A stretch of 64,000 nucleotides of DNA from Costus lasius. Taxonomy: Eukaryota; Streptophyta; Magnoliopsida; Zingiberales; Costaceae. The notes under the pieces are model-generated. The model was not told the origin of the DNA, ran no database searches, and saw only the letters and a list, made by a program, of their open reading frames with translations. The position numbers and the translations under genes were made by a program. Each line of letters starts with the position of its first letter. Position 1 is the stretch's first letter. The stretch is from positions 59,785,949 through 59,849,948 of the forward strand of contig CM050449.1 in assembly GCA_027563935.2 (NCBI GenBank). Reading direction: 5' to 3'. Below are positions 57,276 through 64,000 of this stretch, piece after piece.

Positions 57276-58889
57276 CTCTCACCATTTCTCATGTCATTAC
57301 TCTAGAACCCTATCACACTATGGAACTTCCTATTGCCATCGAACCCAGATGTCGTTGCCGCACATCTCCTTCCTCACTAATCGCTCCTTGCTACGTGCCT
57401 CTTTCCTCCTACCACGCTTTTGTTGTTGTTTCTCCTCTTGCTGCTCCTAGACACCATCCTTCCTCACTGAGCATTCCCGGCTGCACATATCCTTCTCCTC
57501 CCATCTCTCCTCCGCTTACTACTACTCCTCTCACCACTTTGGAACCCTATCACTCTGTCGATCTTCCTCTCGCTACCAAAGAATCTGATAGAGACAAACC
57601 TTTTTTTGACATTATCAACCTTTGATTTTTTTTTTCTATTTTTTTGTTTCATATTTTGGAACTTTCAAAGTTTTGTCTTGACAAGTTTGTAGTCTAGAAA
57701 CTATATTCTTACTTTTCTAGCATTATATTTAGAACTTGAGAATCTATAAGATAATTTGTGAGTAATTCTTATTGGACTTGTCAAATCTGATTTTTTTTTT
57801 TCAGTCAATGATCACTCGAAATGGTCAGAACATGTCAACTTCAACAGTAATATATTGTTCTTACTAATAGGAGATGAATTTTTTTTATTGTGGTGGTCTT
57901 TTATTCATAAATATCCTATGTTTCTTTCTTTCCATAACTATTTAGATCATTCCGTTTTGTTTTTTAGCCCAAATTTACTTTAATCTTGAAATGATAACAA
58001 AAGCTAAGCAATTTCGTCCATGATTGATTGATTTTTTTTTTTTTTTTGTCTAGGAGTACTGTATATGTATATATGAGACAACGAGAAGCAAATTCTCATC
58101 TTGCTTCCCTTGTTCCCCCGTTTGGTGAGGATTTCATACTTGCGCACCTTCACGTGTAATAAATAACTTTGACCAAAATTCTGCAATGCACAAAACAGAA
58201 TGCAAAGTTTTTAATGCAGATTCTGTTTGCAATGTCTCATTTCCCTCCTTTCTGTAATGTCATATTGACAAAATTAATGCAGCAACACTTGTGTTATTTA
58301 GGGGGCTACCCTTCCCATGTCTTGTAACAGTTGCAATTTAATTACATCATTTGACTGTTTCCTAGAAATGAAGGACATTCATGCAGAGGAAACATGTATA
58401 ATCAGAGACTAGACGCCTAACTTTAATCAAAATGACTGCATGGTGACTGATAAAGAATAAGCAAAAGCCTATTATAAAGCGTGATTCTTTGCTGGACCAC
58501 CACAATGTGATCCAACCATAATGAATCAATCTCCGCTCAGCTGAAGAAATCTTGTATCAACGTCCAATTCTTTGGGACACAGCTATTGCAAGTTTGCTTC
58601 TCTTTTGGACAGGCATCTCAAGTCTTGCAATGGATGCAGCAAATCCCATCTTCTTTCTCTAATTAACGTCATTCTATCATCAGGCTCATCTCTCTGTTTC
58701 AACTAAAATCGATGCAAAGCAAATTGAATGGCTTCATTAAATATAAGAAGAAGAAAAAAAAACAATAGAGGATCACGCTCAACAGCCTAATTATTGCCCA
58801 TCACAGCAGGAGTCGCTGATATTGGTGAGTAATGCAGAGGAAAAGATGAGGGCGAGCGAGCAGAAGAAGAAAATTGGCTACACTATATT
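57276..58889. other. Intergenic stretch left of the cyclotransferase gene
   Basis: Pyrimidine-rich and T-tract-rich DNA. It has a weak 40-base direct repeat (AGAACCCTATCAC near 57312 and GGAACCCTATCAC near 57542). A plus-strand frame at 57320-57625 is low-complexity and not supported as a gene. The last few hundred bases before 58890 should hold the 3' UTR of the gene to the right; no clear AATAAA was seen. Confidence 0.5.
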
Positions 58890-59423
58890 CTAATTCTGGG
58901 ACGAGGCGACGAAGAGGCGGATCTGATCCAGAAAGGTGATATCCTGAGGGCGATCCTTGCGCTTCACGTATCCCATCGCCTCCTTCTCCGAGTAAACCTT
59001 GTAGCCCCTCTGTCCGTTGCGTCGCCAGAGCTCCCGGGCGTAGCTCCGGTGCGCATAGTACGCCTCCGCCGCCACCTCCGCCGTCGGTGCCTCCCCATCG
59101 CAGCCGTCGCGATCTCCGAGGAGGACAACGGATATGGGAAGGCGCTCGTAATGGCCGCGGCGCGTGCCCTCGAGCTCGTCCATACGGGCAAGGGCGCGGG
59201 GAGAGACGGCGTATAGCTCGCCGAAGACGCGCTCGCCGGCGCCGGGGAGATTGAGGAGGAAGGGAACGCGGTAGGGGCCGCAGACGAGTGGGAGACGCAC
59301 GGTGGTGCGGGCGACCCCAACGAAGGCGGCGTCGCCAGCGCGGATTAGTTCCTGGATAAGGGCGTGGTTGGAGAAGTCGCGCTTGAGGGTGCCATAGGTG
59401 AAAACCAGCCGCGCGTCCGCCAT
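58890..59423 (-). CDS. Gamma-glutamylcyclotransferase / AIG2-like protein
   Basis: 177 codons, single exon. Members of this fold release 5-oxoproline from gamma-glutamyl amines or peptides; the plant proteins of this subgroup are mostly uncharacterised and probably cytosolic. Seen here: the N-terminal substrate-loop motif [14 protein letters not shown] (YGTL at residues 10-13), the [13 protein letters not shown] and [12 protein letters not shown] strands, and [15 protein letters not shown]85 of the last motif aligns with the catalytic Glu of human GGACT. Length and motifs fit the plant group of Arabidopsis At3g02910. Very high GC, unlike the flanks. No signal peptide or membrane segment. A TATA box lies about 200 bases upstream. 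The ATG at 59423 is chosen because the YGTL motif begins nine residues later, as in the family. Confidence 0.92.
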   Translation of the reverse strand: MADARLVFTYGTLKRDFSNHALIQELIRAGDAAFVGVARTTVRLPLVCGPYRVPFLLNLPGAGERVFGELYAVSPRALARMDELEGTRRGHYERLPISVVLLGDRDGCDGEAPTAEVAAEAYYAHRSYARELWRRNGQRGYKVYSEKEAMGYVKRKDRPQDITFLDQIRLFVASSQN

Positions 59424-59482
59424 GCCTTGAACCCCAAATGAGCAGATGGATGGATCGGCAGATCGGTGTTGTAGAGATGGAG

Positions 59483-59485
<3 letters not shown>

Positions 59486-59513
<28 letters not shown>
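59486..59513 (-). repeat. 28-base A/T homopolymer in the 5' UTR region of the cyclotransferase gene
   Basis: 28 consecutive A on the plus strand, so T in the gene's sense strand, about 60 bases before the ATG and downstream of the TATA box. The transcript would carry a U tract. Length is likely to vary between individuals or by sequencing error. Confidence 0.85.
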
Positions 59514-59515
<2 letters not shown>

Positions 59516-59621
59516 GGGGAGGAGGGAAATGGATGAACGTACGGAGGCAGTACGGGGGCGGTGGCGTGAGCTCTGTTTGGGGATTGGGTTTGGATGGTGC
59601 GTACAAGCAGTAGAACACATG

Positions 59622-59630
59622 GATTTATAG
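59622..59630 (-). promoter_or_regulatory. TATA box of the cyclotransferase gene
   Basis: CTATAAATC on the minus strand, 199 bases before the ATG. A start about 30 bases on would give a 5' UTR of about 170 nt that includes the homopolymer. Confidence 0.6.
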
Positions 59631-60779
59631 CGAGCTGGGCACATGGCTTTACTTACCAAGTTGGATTTCGTGATTGATTTAATTTCAGGTTAGCTTTTGA
59701 CACCTGTGGAATCGGTTTCAACAATTATAAAGGATGGTTTTGCTTGGCGGCAAACGGAGGAAAAGTTGCTACCCGCGTGGTCGACGCGCGGGTGGATCAA
59801 CCGATTAACATTACGTTATTATTTGAAAAAGGTGTGGTAAGGAGTGGGTAGGATTTTAGACGGGAATAAATTGGTATCAGTTGAATGTGAGCGGATAGGA
59901 TTTGGCGGTGAATAGGGGTGTGGGAAATGTGCGGTCGAGGACGGAGGGGTTGCCTACTCAACACGTGGTCACCTCTCGTCCCTTGCCTTTTAATCTCGCA
60001 AATGTGTGTATATTTTTGCTACTTATCATGTGTGTTATTATTTTTGTCAAGTAGTTTAATGATTTCCTGAGTTAGGTTAACATATTTGTAGTCGGTAGCA
60101 AAAATATCATCTATCAATCCTTCACACCTTGGCATGTGTTAGGTTAATGGTGGTAGAAGCTTGTCACTTTGTATCTCTCACCTATAGCCTTTCCTCTCTC
60201 AATAATTTTTCTTTCAAAGAACCGTACGCCTCCATCATTTTCTTACTTTGTGATTTTTGAGCGACTTGTCAATTTTTTTTTACTTGTATATTTATTTAAT
60301 ATCTTATATTTTCTTAGAATGAATTCATAGCAAAAAGAAGAGATATCTTGTTTTACACTTAATTTCTTAAAGGAAACACAACATTAATAATATTTTCTTT
60401 TTTTTCTTTTTCTTAAGAAACGTATCACCTAATGTAGTCTATTATAAATGAAATAGAACATATCAATTAGGAATTTCCTGTTGTTCACCAGTTTATCCGC
60501 CCAAGGTAGTTTTTGATATAAATATTGCTTAGGGCCATATAGATTTACCCTAGCTGTTGCAAACATTAGTATGAAAATTATTTTTATTTTAATGTACTAG
60601 CTTCTCATAAGCATATAAAGCAATGGGCCTAGTATGGATCAATGTGCATGAGCTTAGTTCTTTTATAGTAAGTTTTTGAATGGGCACTCGAGGCTTCATT
60701 GAAGTAGCCCATATGATATTTTATTGATGGCGCTAATAATTTTAAATTTCATAATTCTAATAAGTTGTGTGTCACTTTT

Positions 60780-61310
60780 AAGGAATGCAACTATTTGGGA
60801 AAAATAACAACATCATCTACCATAAAGTCAATTTTTTTGTTCAGTTCTCTCTCTCACTTTCTTTATATTTTCTAAAGACAATTCCTACCCTTATTGAGGG
60901 TAGAAACCCTACCTCAAGGTCGAAACATTTGTCTCGCCTCAAGGTCGAAACTCTACCTCCTATTTTTACTATTTTGCAATATAAAGGCCGAATGTTAAAG
61001 TACAATTCCAAGGGTACATAATACAAATATTTCAGGAAATAACTACTTCCATTATCATAGAGTTGAATTTTTTGCACAATTCCCCCTCCTGCAATTTTTC
61101 GATGTTATCTCAAAAACAGTTTCTAACTTTGTTGAATTCTAAAAGGTGAAAATTGATTTAAAGAAAACGACATTCGTCATATTTTAAGAATGAAATAATG
61201 CTTCTTGATATTTATTCTTTTTTTTTTTTCAAATTTGTAACATTTATAAAGGCAATTTTTATGGAGGCAAACTTGAATCCAAATGTTAAAAGTACACTTC
61301 CAAGAGAGGA
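60780..61310. repeat. Diverged tandem modules of about 250-300 bases
   Basis: CCGAATGTTAAAGTACAATTCC (first 20: CCGAATGTTAAAGTACAATT) near 60988 recurs as CAAATGTTAAAAGTACACTT near 61280. An upstream pair, near 60785 and 61030, shares ACTATTTGGGAAAAATAAC-like and CAAATATTTCAGGAAATAAC-like stretches followed by a TTTTTTGTTCAGTTC or TTTTTTGCACAATTC segment. Old and weak. Confidence 0.35.
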
Positions 61311-61736
61311 CAATCAAACTAGACTAGTCCGATGGCATAATGGCAAAGTGGGAGATTGGATCACATATTGTGAAGAGGTTATAACTTTAATTCTCTCACA
61401 AGTAGGCAATATGATATTTATCAGAATTATAAGACACCTAAAAAGGTATGAGATACACTTATAATATAAATATAAGCATATGAATAAAGGTAAGGAGACA
61501 TTATTGGCATTAAAGTATTTCATATTTAGTTTTTCTAATAATATGTCTACTATGGATAAGTTAGAAATTTGAAGATTCTTATTTCTCAAATGAATGAATT
61601 GCATTTTAAGATTCCTAATGCAATGCAAGTAAAATAGGTATTATTTAAACTCCCTTTAATATGGAATGATTAAAAAAATTGCCCTACTAAAACATATACA
61701 ATAGAGCAATTCATGTATATTTATACATTGAATGTG

Positions 61737-61747
61737 GGAATCGAACC
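61737..61747 (-). other. Isolated B-box / tRNA T-arm-like sequence
   Basis: GGTTCGATTCC on the minus strand inside TGGGTTCGATTCCCA, a T-arm-like fold. No A box or acceptor stem is present at the right distance, so it is not a tRNA gene; it may be a SINE remnant. Confidence 0.35.
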
Positions 61748-62770
61748 CATGCAAGGTGTCAACAAGCAACAAAGTCAACAAGATTCTTTTGTTTTGTAAT
61801 TTTTTTAAAATTCTCGTGTAAATCCAAAGAAAAATAATTATAACCCCATTTGTCTTTTTTAAACAAGGTTTTCAATTTATTTGGTAGTTAGATTATATAA
61901 AATTAGAAATGAAGTAGCCTAATTAGCTTTCAAGGGGTTGAGTTTGAATGTAATCTAGAAGGAGAAATTAAGAAAAGAAAAAGAAGTGATTTGTCAATCC
62001 TATTGCCACCTTCCTCTTCTCCTCTCATTTTCTTTTCCTTTTCGTTCCTAGTGTCAAATATTGCCTTAATGCAATCCTTACCCATGTCCCTCTCTGGTCA
62101 TTACTCTCTTCAGGTCTAATACACTTCTCTTGTCTCTCTTCTTTCTTGCTATATTTCTCTACTTTTTCTTCCCATTTTGAGCATGCAATACTCCTATCCT
62201 CACTCCATCATCATCTATCTTTTGAGCATGGGATGCTCCCAAGTATTGGTGTATATGCCCTGCAGACCAATGTATGAACATGGTCAGACATTGTTTGAAT
62301 GTACTCTAATAGAACTATTATCCTTTATAGAGGCATGGTCGTTATTATGCAGACTTCACTACCTGCGTTGATGTATTGAGTTGCATATATAATATCCCAG
62401 GAGTTTGGATTGGATCCATTCTCATAAGTTATCCCCAGACAAGGTACCATAGCAGATATGGGACAGCTTTGGTACATGTGAGACTGGTGTATGGGCTGAT
62501 TAGGTGCGGGGCACAGTAACGCAGACATACACGCGCATTGGATGCACTAGAGTGATCCACCGTGAGGATTGACTTGTCTAGTCAACAAGTCAATCTCACA
62601 TGCAAGAGGTTTGCATTGATCCTTAGACTTGAGGTATTCATGTCTAGAATTGATGATGGATATGCTTTGATGCAGTCTTACGTCTCTCCGTAATTGGGGA
62701 CCAAAACGATTGTCATAGGGCATGTCATAAGTCATGTAGAGACATGGATGACCAATAGTAGGATTTGCCC

Positions 62771-63050
62771 CTTCCTTCAGAGGAAGCATGATATCCACTT
62801 AGGGGCGCCCCACCTCATTGGTGCATGACAGGAATGTGTGGCCACACTGGTTAAGTCAAGACCAATAGATTGGATTAATAAACTTGAGACTAATCCAATG
62901 GCAGGATAATAGTTTAGGCAAAGGGATCTATAATGCATGGGAATCCTCGTTGCTTGGTTAGGAGTTGTTGCCATAATGACTTAAGTCCTATGACATGGTA
63001 GTAGTGATGTGTTGCTAGATACCCCTCACTACTTATGATGTTTACATCAT
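62771..63050 (+). promoter_or_regulatory. Conserved structured LTR core shared with copies A-F
   Basis: Hairpin CTTCCT-TCAG-AGGAAG (62771-62786), GC palindrome GGGGCGCCCC (62802-62811), the identical block (63002-63030) and hairpin ATGATG-TTTA-CATCAT (63035-63050). In copy A the counterparts are CTCCTT-GTTT-AAGGAG (2110-2125), GGGGCCCC (2140-2147), 2362-2390 and GATAAT-GAGA-ATTATC (2397-2412). Stem sequences differ but pairing is kept. Confidence 0.55.
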
Positions 63051-63477
63051 TGCCATCATCATTAGGATCCTATGGGGTCACACGCAATAGAATCTTGACG
63101 TTGCTTTAATCAGAAGCCTTAGGATCAAGTTATTGGATAACTTGGATCCATTTGGAAGATTTCATCAGCGCCAATGGGCCTGATGACTTGGAAGCAAGTT
63201 ATTGGAGCCAAACTTCATTTTTGGCAGGTTGACCCGAAATTGACCTTAATTGGTCACATTTGGATTAGGGTTGCATTGGATTGGATCCAATGGCTTAATC
63301 AACCCATGCCATGAAGTTTGGGCTAGCTCATTATCCAATGAGGCCCAATAATAAGTTGTCATGAAGAGGGAATTGACTTAAAAGGGTACAATGGGGAGAA
63401 ACCCAACCCCATTGGCGCCTAGGGGCATAATGGGGTGTGGGTGGCATAAATTGCTTCCTTTGGAAGGAAGTGGCGCC

Positions 63478-63835
63478 TCCCCCTTCATCCTTTGATGGTA
63501 TCTTGCCTCTATGGTAAGTGTTGGGGCTGATATGGCTTGAGGACTCTTTTGGAAAGAGTTTGGGCGCATATGAGAAGTAGGGAGATGTTTATGGTAAAGT
63601 CTTGGAGACTTTCCTTATCTCATAAACCCTACATGCACCCAAACCCTTACCCTAGTCGAATACCTCTTGCATGTTGTGCCTAGCCCTTCTTCCTTGGATG
63701 GAATGCATGCCTCTAAGGCATATCATGGGCTGATATATTGCTTGGGGGCGCAAGACAAGGTCTTGGCGCATAAGGAAGGGTTGAATGGGTTTAAGGAAAT
63801 GTCTTGGAGACTTTCCTTGTCACAAACCTTTTCAT
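63478..63835 (+). repeat. Internal duplication in the diverged LTR, about 209 bases apart
   Basis: TGTCTTGGAGACTTTCCTT at about 63808 repeats the GTCTTGGAGACTTTCCTT at about 63599. Upstream, CTTGCCTCTATGGTA...GGGCTGATAT near 63503 matches GCATGCCTCTAAGGCA...GGGCTGATAT near 63705. Confidence 0.55.
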
Positions 63836-63887
63836 CCTAGCCATACACTTGTCCTAATCCTAGCCCTTGCCCAAACCGCCTCTTGTC

Positions 63888-63898
63888 CTATTTATAGG
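63888..63898 (+). promoter_or_regulatory. TATA-like box in the diverged LTR
   Basis: CTATTTATAGG about 110 bases before the window end, in the LTR sense. It would place the U3/R border near 63925. Confidence 0.4.
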
Positions 63899-64000
63899 AC
63901 CCCTTGCCGCCCTTCTTGTTGTTGTTGTTCGAGTGGACAACATCTTGGAGGGGTGACATATCTCTTGGAGAGACTTGGAGTGCAAGGGGGAAGAGCAACA

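Larger units (their letters stand above)
59660..62243. other. AT-rich intergenic region
   Basis: No gene supported; several frames of 60-100 codons are low-complexity. It holds diverged repeat modules (60780-61310), a 15-base direct repeat CCTCAAGGTCGAAAC at 60912 and 60937, and an isolated Pol III B-box-like sequence at 61737. Confidence 0.5.
62244..64000 (+). mobile_element. Diverged LTR of a related Copia family, running off the window
   Basis: Starts TATTGGTGTATATGCCC, alignable with TGTTGGGGTATGCCC of copies A-F but with TA instead of TG. Co-linear matches follow: CATTGGATG-ACT about 292 bases in (same offset as in A), a hairpin at 62771-62786, GGGGCGCCCC at 62802-62811 and a 29-base block at 63002-63030 identical to copy A (2362-2390). 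A second hairpin lies at 63035-63050. A TATA-like CTATTTATAGG lies at 63888-63898. The inner LTR end and any coding part are outside the window. LTR identity is an inference from this co-linearity. Confidence 0.75.

Noticed and set aside
57320..57625. 101-codon plus-strand frame
   Set aside because: Low-complexity serine/proline-rich translation of pyrimidine-rich DNA, with no domain and no promoter seen.
58964..59320. 118-codon frame overlapping the cyclotransferase gene on the same strand
   Set aside because: Out-of-frame shadow in high-GC coding DNA; the overlapping frame carries the conserved family motifs.
58890..59423. Naming the gene as a disease-resistance (AIG2) gene
   Set aside because: AIG2 is the name of one Arabidopsis family member. 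The sequence supports only the cyclotransferase fold and its catalytic Glu.
61737..61747. tRNA gene on the minus strand
   Set aside because: Only the T-arm/B-box part is present; no A box, anticodon arm or acceptor stem can be formed.

Overview
The window comes from a flowering-plant nuclear genome, probably a monocot: the one ordinary gene is very GC-rich, as is common in monocots. This lineage call is an inference. About 52 of the 64 kb is LTR retrotransposon. No prokaryotic, organellar or viral gene set is visible.

Layout. Positions 1-50608 are a Russian-doll nest of six copies (A-F here) of one Ty1/Copia family. Each copy has an LTR of about 1.7 kb, an initiator-Met-tRNA-type primer site, a leader of about 1.8 kb and one gag-pol frame of 1293-1294 codons in the order Gag, protease, integrase, reverse transcriptase, RNase H. 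The junctions can be read to the base. Copy A (1579-10710, +) sits in the pol of copy B (left of 1 to 35438, -) with duplicated target AATCC. Copy C (16884-34757, -) sits in the 5' LTR of B with target CTTAT. Copy F (20624-29371, -) sits in the pol of C with target GGATG. B itself lies in the leader of copy D (35439-50608, +). Copy E (39721-48919, -) lies 16 bases inside the 3' LTR of D with target GCCCT. D in turn interrupts a decayed Ty3/Gypsy element of the Tat/Athila type (50609 to about 54309, -). The order of insertion is therefore Gypsy, then D, then B and E, then A and C, then F. None of the six copies has a complete uninterrupted gag-pol. The frame of B has no lesion except the insertion of A. 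The others carry one or two stops (A, C, E, F) or a 2-base deletion (D).

The right part is calmer. A poorly resolved stretch (54310-57280) has a proline/serine-rich minus-strand reading frame with a TATA box and two near-identical splice-acceptor-like modules, then a short LTR-plus-primer-site unit. A gamma-glutamylcyclotransferase/AIG2-like gene (58890-59423, -) with a visible TATA box follows. About 2.6 kb of AT-rich intergenic DNA comes next. The window ends in an LTR (62244 to beyond 64000, +) that is a distant relative of the Copia family.

The most unusual signals are RNA-like structures in the Copia family. Every leader that is present carries three short hairpins with different stems but the same CUGCG-N loop, spaced about 40 nt (closer in copy E). 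Every LTR copy that covers the site carries a hairpin whose stem co-varies and whose loop, in the sense strand only, always fits GNRA. A second hairpin, a GC palindrome and a 29-base identical block lie in the same order in the distantly related LTR at the right edge.
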